Source: JAWWPY01 sp964412845
GTDB lineage: Bacteria; Actinomycetota; Actinomycetes; Streptosporangiales; Streptosporangiaceae
Assembly: GCA_964412845.1 (NCBI GenBank)
Contig: CAYPQM010000027.1
Span: forward strand, 1 to 47,921
Length of the DNA stretch: 47,921 nt
Direction: 5' to 3'
A program made the translations under genes and the position numbers. Below, in pieces: positions 39,765 to 47,921 of this stretch (the stretch's first letter is position 1; each line of letters opens with the position of its first letter). A model generated the notes under the pieces. It did not search any database. It saw only the letters and a list, made by a program, of their open reading frames with translations, and was not told the origin of the DNA.

Positions 39765-40967
39765 TCAGCGGCGCGCGGCCGGAAGTCCCAGGGCGGCCGC
39801 GGCGATGATGTCGCGCTGCACCTCGTTCGTGCCGCCGCCGAAGGTCAGGATCAGCGCGGAGCGGTGCATCCGCTCGATCCGGCCCGCCAGCACGGCCCCG
39901 GCGGATCCCTCCCGGACGTGGGCGTTCGCGCCGAGCACCTCCATCAGCAGCCGGTAGGCCTCGATGGCGAACTCCGTGCCGAACACCTTCGTGGCCGACG
40001 CCGCCGCCGGGCCGAGCCCTTGCCCCGCCTCCGCCGCGATCCGCCAGTTGACCAGCTTGAGGAAGTCGGCCTTGGCGTGCACCCGGGCCAGGTTGAGCTG
40101 GACCCATTCGGCGTCGATCAGCCGCTGCCCGTTGGCCAGTTTCGCGGACCTGGCCCAGTCACTCACGTCCTGCAATGCCGCACGGACCGGCGCGGCTGAT
40201 GTCAGCGCCACCCGTTCGTGGTTGAGCTGGTTGGTGATCAGCGGCCAGCCCTGGTTCTCCTCGCCGACCAGCGCGGCGGCGGGCACCCGCACATCGGAGT
40301 AGTAGGTGGCGCTGGTGGTCGGCCCCGCGACGGTGTGCACCGGCGTCCAGGAGAAGCCGGCCGCGTCGGTCGGCACGATGAGGATGGACAGGCCCTTGTG
40401 CCGGGGGGCCTCCGGATCGGTCCGGCAGGCCAGCCACACGTAGTCCGCGTACTGGATCAGGCTGGTCCACATCTTCTGGCCGTTGATGACGTAACTGTCC
40501 CCACCTCCCGCCTCATCCCCCGTCACTCGCACGGCGCGGGTGCGCAGCGCGGCGAGGTCGGTGCCGGCTTCGGGCTCGGAGTAGCCGATGGAGAAGTGGA
40601 TCTCGCCGCCGGCTATCCGGGGCAGGTACCGTGCCTTCTGCTCCGGGGTGCCGTAGCGCATGATCGTCGGGCCGACGGTGTTGATGGTCAGGAACGGCAC
40701 CGGCACCTGGGCGACAGCCGCCTCGTCGGTGAAGATGAGCTGGTCGATCATGGATCCGCCGCGCCCGCCGTATTCCGCGGGCCAGCTCAGGGCCAGCCAG
40801 CCGTCGCGGCCGAGCTGCCGGACGACCTGCCGGTACGCCTCCCCGTTTCCGTAGTCGCCGTCTTCGGTGGCGAGGGACTCGCGGATCTCGGGGGTCATCA
40901 GGCCGGCGAAATACCCGCGGAGTTCCTGGCGGAGCCGGTCCTGCTCGGGCGTGTAGGCGATCTGCAT
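39765..40967 (-). CDS. fadE26: Acyl-CoA dehydrogenase FadE26-like (ChsE4)
   Basis: About 400 residues, same length as mycobacterial FadE26 and very similar: IAYTPEQDRLRQELRGYFAGLMTPE, GRDGWLALSWPAEYGGRG, PVPFLTINTVGPTIMRYGT, HFSIGYSEPEAGTDLAALRT, GQKMWTSLIQYADYVWLA, GPTTSATYYSDVRVP, NQLNHERVAL, EWVQLNLARVHAKADFLKLVNW, and LTFGGGTNEVQRDIIA. GGAGGG precedes the ATG. A predicted -10 TATTTA (41009-41004) lies beside the perfect KstR box shared with fadA6. First gene of the fadE26-fadE27 operon. Confidence 0.94.
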   Translation of the reverse strand: MQIAYTPEQDRLRQELRGYFAGLMTPEIRESLATEDGDYGNGEAYRQVVRQLGRDGWLALSWPAEYGGRGGSMIDQLIFTDEAAVAQVPVPFLTINTVGPTIMRYGTPEQKARYLPRIAGGEIHFSIGYSEPEAGTDLAALRTRAVRVTGDEAGGGDSYVINGQKMWTSLIQYADYVWLACRTDPEAPRHKGLSILIVPTDAAGFSWTPVHTVAGPTTSATYYSDVRVPAAALVGEENQGWPLITNQLNHERVALTSAAPVRAALQDVSDWARSAKLANGQRLIDAEWVQLNLARVHAKADFLKLVNWRIAAEAGQGLGPAAASATKVFGTEFAIEAYRLLMEVLGANAHVREGSAGAVLAGRIERMHRSALILTFGGGTNEVQRDIIAAAALGLPAARR

Positions 40968-41007
40968 CCGCCCTCCACTGTGCTCGCTGGCTAGCTGGCG
41001 GTATAAA

Positions 41008-41021
41008 TAGAACGTGTTCTA
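41008..41021. promoter_or_regulatory. KstR-type operator between fadE26 and fadA6
   Basis: TAGAACGTGTTCTA, a perfect palindrome identical to the box at 28499-28512. It sits between the two divergent genes, overlapping TATAAA/TATTTA sequences that could be -10 elements. Confidence 0.9.
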
Positions 41022-41046
41022 GGAAGTGTAACCGAGGGGAGTGGCG

Positions 41047-42198
<1,152 letters not shown>

Positions 42199-42364
42199 CG
42201 CCGGCCGGTCGAGGTCGCGGCGCGGGCCGATGCTGCCGACGCAAAGAAATGATGTTGCTGATGCAAAGAGGATCACATCGAAGCGCTTCGATTTCCCCTA
42301 GAGTGGTCGATTCGTGGCCAGGCACGGTGGCCAGGGACACTTGAGGCAGCAGGGGAGATCCACG

Positions 42365-43513
42365 GTGGAGTCAGGCGTCGGCAGGCGATCGATAAGCAGG
42401 GTTGTGGCGCGGCTCGGCGCTGCCGTCACCATCATCGCGGGCTCACTCTTAGTTACCACTAGCGCGGGCGCCGACACCGCTGGGCACGGCTACGGGTACG
42501 TCTGGGCCGACGATCCGTCCAGCGCCATCGGCGTGGCCTACACCCCAAGCACCAGCTACCAGGCCAACTCCACCGGCGCGCCGAACACCATCACCCGGAC
42601 CAGTACCGGCGTGTACGCGGTGACCTTCCCGGGCCTCGGGGCACTCGGCACCGCAACGGTCTCGTCGTACGGCGGAAGCAGTTCGTGCAAGCTCCAGAAC
42701 TGGGTCGCCGTCTCGGGTGGCACCCAGGTCACCGTGCTCTGCTTCGCCAGCACCGGGGCCCCGGTCGACTCCCAGTTCACCGCGCTCTACACCTATGTCG
42801 CCACGAGCCCGAGCCCGGCCGGGTACGTGTGGAACGACCGGCCATCGGCGGCGCTCAACAGATCGTTCACGCCGAGCCTGCTGTACCAGTTCAACTCCAC
42901 CGGCGCGCACAACACGATCGTCCGGACCGGGACCGGCCAGTACAACGTCCGGCTGCCCGGGATCGGCCACCAGAAGGCCGACTCCTGGGATGTGAGCCTG
43001 ACCGCCTACGGCACCCCGGCCGGCGACCCGAGTGCGTTCTGCTCCGGCAACGGCGACCTGTCCACGGCGGCCGATGCGATCATCATGGTCACCTGCACCA
43101 CCGCCACCGGGTCCGCGATCGACAGCAGCTTCGCCCTGACCTACGTGAAATCCGGCAGCCTGCTGCTTGATCCCGTCAGTGCCCACACGGCGGCTTACAC
43201 CAACGTGGGCTGCGACCACTCGGGCGGCGCGGCCGGGCCGGGCTCCTGCTCCATCGCCCCTGGATTCGACACCAACCCCGCGGCGGACGCGACGATCTCG
43301 GTCCTCGGCCAGGGTCAGTACGCCATCCACTTCGCGGTTCCGCTTGACGCGGGCGACGTCCAGATCACCACCTGGTTCACCGCGGGAAGTCCCACCAACG
43401 GCCGATGCAAGATCCTCTACTGGGACTCTTTTGACGGCGTACAGGTGAGCTGCTTGGACAGCAACGGCGCGCCGCCGCAGACCGCCAGTTTCCTGATCAG
43501 TTTCGTTGTGTAG
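42365..43513 (+). CDS. Secreted protein with three homologous repeats
   Basis: About 382 residues from GTG 42365 with AGGGGAG upstream. A basic start (RRSISRVVARLG) and hydrophobic stretch lead to an AxA-type signal-peptidase site near SAGADTAG. The mature protein holds three modules of 95-110 residues, each with a Y-x-W start, SYTPSxxYQxNSTGAxNTI-like loop, GTGxYxVxxPG strand and a Cys pair (e.g. SYGGSSSCKLQNW with VTVLCFAST). The third module is more divergent. No enzymatic motif. Likely extracellular structural or binding protein; the family is not named. Confidence 0.7.
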   Translation: MESGVGRRSISRVVARLGAAVTIIAGSLLVTTSAGADTAGHGYGYVWADDPSSAIGVAYTPSTSYQANSTGAPNTITRTSTGVYAVTFPGLGALGTATVSSYGGSSSCKLQNWVAVSGGTQVTVLCFASTGAPVDSQFTALYTYVATSPSPAGYVWNDRPSAALNRSFTPSLLYQFNSTGAHNTIVRTGTGQYNVRLPGIGHQKADSWDVSLTAYGTPAGDPSAFCSGNGDLSTAADAIIMVTCTTATGSAIDSSFALTYVKSGSLLLDPVSAHTAAYTNVGCDHSGGAAGPGSCSIAPGFDTNPAADATISVLGQGQYAIHFAVPLDAGDVQITTWFTAGSPTNGRCKILYWDSFDGVQVSCLDSNGAPPQTASFLISFVV

Positions 43514-43533
43514 CCATCCATGGAACCGCTGAC

Positions 43534-43571
43534 CCGGCCGCCGCGACCTGGGAATTAGTCGCGGCGGCCGG
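43534..43571 (+). terminator. Strong hairpin terminator after the secreted-protein gene
   Basis: A 14-bp perfect stem (43534-43547 with 43558-43571, CCGGCCGCCGCGAC paired with its complement) and a 10-base loop, followed by ttgt. It starts 21 bp after the stop at 43513. The T-tract is short, as is common in actinobacteria. Confidence 0.75.
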
Positions 43572-43640
43572 TTGTCGGCCGGCCCCAACCGGCTGCACCC
43601 GGCCGGTGTGCTACACAGGGATCCGAGCAAGGGAGCGCGC

Positions 43641-44786
43641 GTGGATCAGCTCAGCCTCGGGGTCATCTCGCGGTCGGGGAAGGAGAACGAGCACCGTCTC
43701 CCGATCCATCCGGCGCATTTCGAGCGAATCACGGCTGACCTGCGGAAACGCATCTACCTGGAGCACGGTTACGGTGCGCGGTTCGGTGTGCCCGACGAGC
43801 AGCTAGCGCCGTGGATCGCCGGATTCCGCACCCGTGCGCAGCTTCTCGCGGAGTGCGACGTCATCGTGCTGCCCAAGCCGCAGCCACCGGACCTGGCCGG
43901 CATGCGGGAGGGGCAGATCCTGTGGGGCTGGCCGCATTGCGTCCAGGACGAGCAGATCACCCAGCTCAGCATCGACCGGCGGCTCACCCTGATCGCGTTC
44001 GAGGCGATGAATTACTGGTCGGCCGACGGCTCGTTCAGCTTGCACGTCTTTCACAAGAACAACGAACTGGCCGGTTACTGCTCGGTCTTGCACGCCCTGG
44101 AGCTCATCGGGACGACCGGGGACTACGGCCGGCGGCTGCGCGCGGCGGTCATCGGCTTCGGGGCGGCCGGCCGGGGCGCGGTGACGGCCCTCAACGCGCA
44201 CGGCGTGAACGACGTCGACGTGCTGACCCATCGTGACGTCAACGCGGTCGCCTCGCCGATCCACTCGGCCCGGATTGTGCATTTCGATCGGGACGCGGGT
44301 GACCCGGGCCGCTGCCATGCGCTGTGCGACAGCGGCCCGGTCCCGCTGGCCGCCTTCCTGGCCGGGCACGACATCGTGGTCAACTGCGTGCTGCAGGACA
44401 CCGACGCGCCGCTGATCTTCGTCACCCACGGCGACCTGGACTCCTTCGCGCCGGGCAGCCTCATCGTGGACGTGTCGTGCGACGAGGGCATGGGCTTCGA
44501 CTGGGCGCGCCCCACATCCTTCGCGGACCCGATGCTGATGGTGGGTAATAACGTCCACTATTACGGCGTGGACCACAGCCCGTCGCACCTGTGGAACTCC
44601 GCCACCTGGGAGATCAGCGAGGCCCTGCTGCCGCACCTGCGCCCGGTGCTCAGCGGCCCCCAGGCCTGGACCGCGAACGAGACGATCCGGAAGGCGATCG
44701 AGATACGCGACGGGGTCATCCAGAACCCGCGGATCCTGTCCTTCCAGCACCGCTCGCCGGACTACCCGCACCTGTCCGTCCGGTAG
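43641..44786 (+). CDS. N5-(carboxyethyl)ornithine synthase-like / alanine-dehydrogenase-family enzyme
   Basis: About 381 residues from GTG 43641 with GGGAG upstream. N-terminal AlaDH/PNT fold: LGVISRSGKENEHRLPIHPAHFERI with the Arg/Lys substrate positions, then LPKPQPPDL, ILWGWPHCVQDEQITQ, and IAFEAMNYW. The dinucleotide-binding domain starts AAVIGFGAAGRGAVTALNAHG. Later: CVLQDTDAPLIFV and LIVDVSCDEGMGFDWARPTSFADP. Closest known activity is NADPH-dependent condensation of pyruvate with ornithine or another amino group. The C-terminus after HSPSHLWNSATWE completes the fold. Substrate in this organism is unknown. Confidence 0.8.
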   Translation: MDQLSLGVISRSGKENEHRLPIHPAHFERITADLRKRIYLEHGYGARFGVPDEQLAPWIAGFRTRAQLLAECDVIVLPKPQPPDLAGMREGQILWGWPHCVQDEQITQLSIDRRLTLIAFEAMNYWSADGSFSLHVFHKNNELAGYCSVLHALELIGTTGDYGRRLRAAVIGFGAAGRGAVTALNAHGVNDVDVLTHRDVNAVASPIHSARIVHFDRDAGDPGRCHALCDSGPVPLAAFLAGHDIVVNCVLQDTDAPLIFVTHGDLDSFAPGSLIVDVSCDEGMGFDWARPTSFADPMLMVGNNVHYYGVDHSPSHLWNSATWEISEALLPHLRPVLSGPQAWTANETIRKAIEIRDGVIQNPRILSFQHRSPDYPHLSVR

Positions 44787-44918
44787 GAACAGCCAGCAGG
44801 TCACGACCAGCCGCGCGGATCGCAGCGCCGCCGGGCACGTTGCCGCAGGCGCTGAGCAGAGCAGGACAGGTCAGAGTGGCCGGCCGCGCACGTCGCGGCA
44901 CATGTTGAGCAGAGCCGG

Positions 44919-45122
44919 TCAGGACAGGTCGAAGTCCCCGCCGCGCACGCCCGCGGTGAACGTCCGCCACTCATCCGGGGTGAAGACCAGGGCCGGCCCC
45001 TGCGGGTCCTTGGAATCGCGTACCGCGACGGCGCCCGGAAGGTTCCGCGCGACTTCCACGCAGTTGCCGCCGTTGCCGGTGCTGTAACTCGCCTTGCGCC
45101 ACTTAGCGCGGCTCAGGTCCAT
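44919..45122 (-). CDS. DUF397 protein, partner of the XRE regulator
   Basis: About 67 residues: MDLSRAKWRKASYSTGNGGNCVEVA, AVRDSKDPQGPALVFTPDEWRTFTAGVRGGDFDL. This is the canonical DUF397 pattern (WRKSSYS..GGNCVEVA..RDSK.P.GP.L.F....W..F). In actinomycetes these small proteins sit beside XRE/DUF5753 regulators and in several cases act as their antagonist in toxin-antitoxin-like or developmental switches. Its start overlaps the end of the XRE gene by 10 bp, so the two are cotranscribed. Confidence 0.92.
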   Translation of the reverse strand: MDLSRAKWRKASYSTGNGGNCVEVARNLPGAVAVRDSKDPQGPALVFTPDEWRTFTAGVRGGDFDLS

Positions 45123-45952
45123 GTCTTGGCTGCTTCCTTCACGAGTTCCACGGAGGCCGACCGGGGGAGCGCCTCCGAATTGAGCGTATCCCACATCATC
45201 GTGACGGCCGCGATGTCGTCAGGGTCCTCAATGATCTGGCCGCGCGCCGCCGTGTCCTGGTACACGGCGGGTGGCGCGTCCGCGAAGTCCGCGATCACGA
45301 AGTTCCCGCTCATGCCCTGGTGCGCGCCGACCGCCAGCGGGATCACCTGCAGCACCACGTTCGGACGCAGGGCCGCCTCGGCCAGGTGGCCCAACTGCGC
45401 GCGCATCACGGTCGCGCCACCGACCGGGCGCCGTAACGCGCCCTCATCCAAGATCACCCAGAGCATCGGCCGGGTGTCGCTGGCCAGGATGGCCTGCCGT
45501 TCCATCCGGGCCCTGACCATCTCCTCGACCTCGTCGTCGGTGGCCATGACCTGGGTGCGCAGCACGGCCCGCGCGTAGTCCTCGGTCTGCAGCAAGCCAG
45601 GCACCGCCACCAGCTCAAAGGTTCGGAGTGTCTTCGCTGTGGCTTCCTTGTCTGGCCAGCGGTGGAACCAGCCCGGGTAGGCCCGCTGTTTCAGGTAGTT
45701 CCCCAGCAGCGCGCGCAGCCGGGTCAGCGCCCCGCCGGTGCCCAGTTCCGGAATGGCGTCACAGGCGGCCGCGAACCCTTCCATCGGCGCCCGCTGCCCG
45801 TTCTCGATCTTGCCGACCAGGTCGCCCGAGCAGTACACCCGGCCGCCGAGTTGTTCCTGCGACAGGCCCGCCCGGGTCCGGTAGTGCCGTAACTCGGCAC
45901 CGAACACCCGCAGCGGGCTCATCGCCGGGTCGAGGTCATCCAGGGCTGCCAT
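45113..45952 (-). CDS. XRE-family regulator with DUF5753 domain
   Basis: About 279 residues from ATG 45952 with GGAGAGGAG upstream. N-terminal HTH: FGAELRHYRTRAGLSQEQLGGRVYCSGDLVGKIENGQRAP (about 17-57). The rest is DUF5753: GWFHRWPDKEATAKTLRTFELVAVPGLLQTEDYARAVLR, ARMERQAIL, WVILDEGALRRPVGG, MRAQLGHLAEAALRPNVVLQVIPL, and GNFVIADF. Members of this Scr1/WhiJ-like class control development or secondary metabolism with a DUF397 partner. The hairpin and repeats directly upstream (45964-46068) look like its own operator. Confidence 0.9.
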   Translation of the reverse strand: MAALDDLDPAMSPLRVFGAELRHYRTRAGLSQEQLGGRVYCSGDLVGKIENGQRAPMEGFAAACDAIPELGTGGALTRLRALLGNYLKQRAYPGWFHRWPDKEATAKTLRTFELVAVPGLLQTEDYARAVLRTQVMATDDEVEEMVRARMERQAILASDTRPMLWVILDEGALRRPVGGATVMRAQLGHLAEAALRPNVVLQVIPLAVGAHQGMSGNFVIADFADAPPAVYQDTAARGQIIEDPDDIAAVTMMWDTLNSEALPRSASVELVKEAAKTWT

Positions 45953-45963
45953 CAGATCTCCTC

Positions 45964-45994
45964 TCCGGTAGGCAGGGATCTCCTGCCTACCGGA
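45964..45994 (-). promoter_or_regulatory. 13-bp stem inverted repeat in the XRE gene leader
   Basis: TCCGGTAGGCAGG (45964-45976) and CCTGCCTACCGGA (45982-45994) are perfect complements around gatct. The element begins 12 bp from the XRE start and touches its ribosome site, so it could act as operator DNA or as an RNA hairpin. Confidence 0.7.
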
Positions 45995-46002
45995 GCCATC
46001 CT

Positions 46003-46068
46003 CCGACCGCCTGCCGACAGATTCCCGGCCACCTACCGACGCATTCCCCGACCGCTTGCCGACACATT
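46003..46068. repeat. Three 21-bp direct repeats upstream of the XRE gene
   Basis: ccgaccgcctgccgacagatt (46003-46023), ccggccacctaccgacgcatt (46025-46045) and ccgaccgcttgccgacacatt (46048-46068) repeat every 22-23 bp, about two helical turns. Likely multiple binding sites on one DNA face. Confidence 0.65.
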
Positions 46069-46103
46069 GCCGCCCAGCGCCGACGCTCGGGGACCGGCAC
46101 GGG

Positions 46104-46835
46104 TCAATCGGGTTGATCTTGCTCCGCCCTGACGGCGCCGGCGAAGGCGGCCATGGACGGGAATTCCCAGTCCGGGGTGACGGCCGCCGGTGGTGCTGGT
46201 GTCGCGCCCCAGCCGGGCCGGGCATGCCGGCGGTTGATCCAGACCGTGGGCAGGCCGGCCTCCTGGGCGGGGACGTGGTCATGGAACAGGCTCTGCGCCA
46301 CGTGCAGCAATTTGCCCTGACCCACGCCCAGCCTGCTGGCCTCGGCCAGCAGCGCCTCGAAGTTACCCGGCGAGGGCTTGTAGGAACCGATGTCCTGCGC
46401 GGTGAGAACGCTGGTGAAGGTCACTCCGAGGCGGCGCCGGCTGCCGGCGAACGACTCGCGGTCCACGTTGGACAGGATGATGAGCTGGTAGCGCTCACCG
46501 AGTGCCGTGAGCGCGTCGTGGGAGTCAGCGAAGGCCGGCCAGTCAGGCACCGAGCGGGCCAGGGCCTGCGCGTCCTCCGCGCTGACCTCGGCCCCCAGTT
46601 CGCGGCCGAGGTCGCGCATGCTCCGCGCCAGAATGGCGGGATACAGGTCCTGCGGGTGCCCGGCCTCGGCGGCCGCTTCGTGCCTGGAGTAGGCCGCCAG
46701 CAGCGTCTCCTCATCGAGGCCCAGCCGCCGGGACCTGGCCCACCGGCTGAGCACCTCAGCGATGCCGGCCTCCCAGTCGATGAGCGTTCCGTAACAGTCG
46801 AAGCTCAGCGCGTCGAAGCTGCTCAGTCCGGGCAT
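46104..46835 (-). CDS. HAD-superfamily hydrolase, haloacid-dehalogenase type
   Basis: About 243 residues. Motif I FDALSFDCYGTLIDWE with nucleophile Asp13, motif II IILSNVDR, motif III Lys in IGSYKPSPGNFEALL, and motif IV LLHVAQSLFHDHVPAQEAGLPTVWINRR. The DxYGTLxDxE form and overall length match the 2-haloacid dehalogenase / type II HAD group, whose natural substrates are often phosphomonoesters or haloacids. Stands alone on the minus strand. Confidence 0.88.
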   Translation of the reverse strand: MPGLSSFDALSFDCYGTLIDWEAGIAEVLSRWARSRRLGLDEETLLAAYSRHEAAAEAGHPQDLYPAILARSMRDLGRELGAEVSAEDAQALARSVPDWPAFADSHDALTALGERYQLIILSNVDRESFAGSRRRLGVTFTSVLTAQDIGSYKPSPGNFEALLAEASRLGVGQGKLLHVAQSLFHDHVPAQEAGLPTVWINRRHARPGWGATPAPPAAVTPDWEFPSMAAFAGAVRAEQDQPD

Positions 46836-46891
46836 CCCGCACTCACCTCCGGGTCAGGCCACGCTCATCCCCCGGACCATACCGCTGGCCT

Positions 46892-46939
46892 GCCACCGAG
46901 CTGGCCCGCCACCGAGCTGGGCCGCCACCGAGCTGGCCC
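46892..46939. repeat. Three 16-bp tandem repeats
   Basis: gccaccgagctggccc at 46892-46907 and 46924-46939, with gccaccgagctgggcc at 46908-46923 between them. They lie in the 212-bp divergent region between the HAD gene and the membrane-protein gene. Confidence 0.8.
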
Positions 46940-47047
46940 GGCGGCGGCAGGCCGGCCCGGCCTGGCCGGCCCGGTTCCGGCGGCAACGTTGCTGTTCAGG
47001 GCGGCAGGCAGTGCCTACCATGTGACTGGAGATGTCGGAGGTGGGGG

Positions 47048-47914
47048 ATGGCTGCTCCGATCACCCCGGGAACTGAGCGTGATGACCGTGTCCTGCCGCT
47101 GACCCGCGGCGTCTCGCTGGTGATCATCCCATTCCTGGTCGTGGCGTTTGGCGTGCTGTATCCGTGGCCGCACGACACGGGTCGGCTGTTCGCGTGGGCC
47201 ATCAAGCCGACGATCACGTCGATGATCTTGGGCTCGGTCTACCTCGGTGGCGCCTACTTCTTCCTCCGCGCGGCCACCGCGAGGCACTGGCACACAATCA
47301 AGGGTGGTTTCATCCCGGTCGGGACCTTCGCCACCTTGATGGGGGTGGCCACGATCGCGCACTGGAATCGGTTCAGCCATTCCCATGCCGCCTTCTGGCT
47401 GTGGGCGGGACTCTACTTCACGACGCCCTTTCTCATCTTCTGGGTCTGGTGGGCCAATCGCCGGCACGACGCCCCCGCTGGGGCTGATGACGTGCTGATC
47501 CCACCCGGCGTGGCCCGGGTCATCGCCGTCGTGGGCGGGCTGTCGGTGCTGACCGGGATGTTCTTGTTCCTGGTCCCGGCCCGGGCGGCGGCGATCTGGC
47601 CCTGGACGCTGACCCCGCTGACCGGGCGGGTGCTCGGCGCCATCTTCTTCCTCGGGATCGCCGGCCTTGGTGCCCCGGCTGACCGCCGGTGGGCCAGCGC
47701 ACGGGTCCTGCTCCAGGTCGCCGCCCTGATGCTGGCGCTCATCCTGGTGGCAGGCGCGCGGGCCACAGGCGAACTCGACCGGGGTAACGCCATGACCTGG
47801 CTGATCGCCGGCGGTTTCGCCGGGGTGCTGGCCGCGATCACCGCGCTTTACCTGCGGATGCGCGCACGTGCCAGCAGGCGTGATCCCCTGCCCTCTGGGT
47901 GTGGCGCACGATGA
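47048..47914 (+). CDS. Polytopic membrane protein of unknown function
   Basis: About 288 residues from ATG 47048, preceded by GGAGGTGGGG. About eight hydrophobic helices, e.g. LVIIPFLVVAFGVLY, ITSMILGSVYLGGAYFFL, FATLMGVATIAHW, FWLWAGLYFTTPFLIFWVWW, VIAVVGGLSVLTGMFLFLV, LTGRVLGAIFFLGIAGLGA, and two more near the C-terminus. A His-rich HWNRFSHSHAAF segment lies between helices 3 and 4. The family is not recognised. The gene is complete within the window. Confidence 0.75.
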   Translation: MAAPITPGTERDDRVLPLTRGVSLVIIPFLVVAFGVLYPWPHDTGRLFAWAIKPTITSMILGSVYLGGAYFFLRAATARHWHTIKGGFIPVGTFATLMGVATIAHWNRFSHSHAAFWLWAGLYFTTPFLIFWVWWANRRHDAPAGADDVLIPPGVARVIAVVGGLSVLTGMFLFLVPARAAAIWPWTLTPLTGRVLGAIFFLGIAGLGAPADRRWASARVLLQVAALMLALILVAGARATGELDRGNAMTWLIAGGFAGVLAAITALYLRMRARASRRDPLPSGCGAR

Positions 47915-47921
47915 ACGCGGA

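Noticed and set aside
44840..44935. Repeated gagcagag...ggacaggtc motif near the DUF397 end
   Set aside because: Two short imperfect copies only. A ghost second DUF397 gene could not be read from the flanking frame.

Overview
The window is very GC-rich DNA from an actinomycete. Many genes use GTG starts, neighbouring reading frames overlap by 4 bp, and several families typical of filamentous actinobacteria are present: an XRE regulator with a DUF397 partner, a GntR/ABC cassette, F420/LLM and PPOX flavin-type enzymes. The species cannot be fixed from the sequence. Three runs of exactly 100 N (6486-6585, 16675-16774, 32172-32271) are assembly gaps.

The main content is steroid (sterol/cholesterol) catabolism, recognised by close resemblance to mycobacterial proteins and by operator sequences. 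Block 1 (2284-10748) is the lower, HIP ring C/D pathway: fadD3, an extra enoyl-CoA hydratase, fadE31, fadE32 and fadE33 on the minus strand, divergent from fadE30 and ipdF on the plus strand. A perfect KstR2-type palindrome lies between the two units. Block 2 (16995-19512) is fadA5 divergent from cyp125. Block 3 (25194-34659) holds DUF35-ltp4-ltp3 divergent from an acyl-CoA ligase, an NAD(P)-binding reductase, echA19 divergent from fadD19, and a nitronate-monooxygenase-like gene. Block 4 (34672-36921) holds an amidase and an Rv3520c-like F420 oxidoreductase. Block 5 (38631-42198) is fadE26-fadE27 (chsE4-chsE5) divergent from fadA6. KstR-type palindromes (TNNAACNNGTTNNA) sit between the divergent pairs of blocks 2, 3 and 5. 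Together these genes cover sterol C26 oxidation, CoA activation, side-chain beta-oxidation and aldol cleavage, and part of ring C/D breakdown. Ring A/B genes, chsE1-chsE2-chsH-ltp2, ipdAB and the regulators KstR/KstR2 are not in this window.

Other modules separate these blocks. There is a left edge with a lipoprotein, one intact and one broken PPOX gene and a decayed MazEF pair. A polytopic glycosyltransferase-like protein precedes a YtrA-type GntR-ABC-permease operon, a HIT protein, an AT-richer membrane gene and a GNAT gene crossing a gap. A three-gene ABC exporter operon is divergent from a NarL-type two-component system. Further right are a Trp/Pro-rich membrane protein, a secreted three-repeat protein, a carboxyethylornithine-synthase-like dehydrogenase, an XRE/DUF397 pair with an elaborate upstream repeat region, a HAD hydrolase and a polytopic membrane protein.

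The most unusual signals are in-frame minisatellites inserted into conserved steroid enzymes (FadD3 twice, EchA once, possibly FadD19), a repeated KstR-box promoter geometry that predicts leaderless mRNAs for two CoA ligases, fadA6 placed beside a KstR-type rather than a KstR2-type operator, and an ABC permease carrying a large beta-sandwich-like ectodomain.
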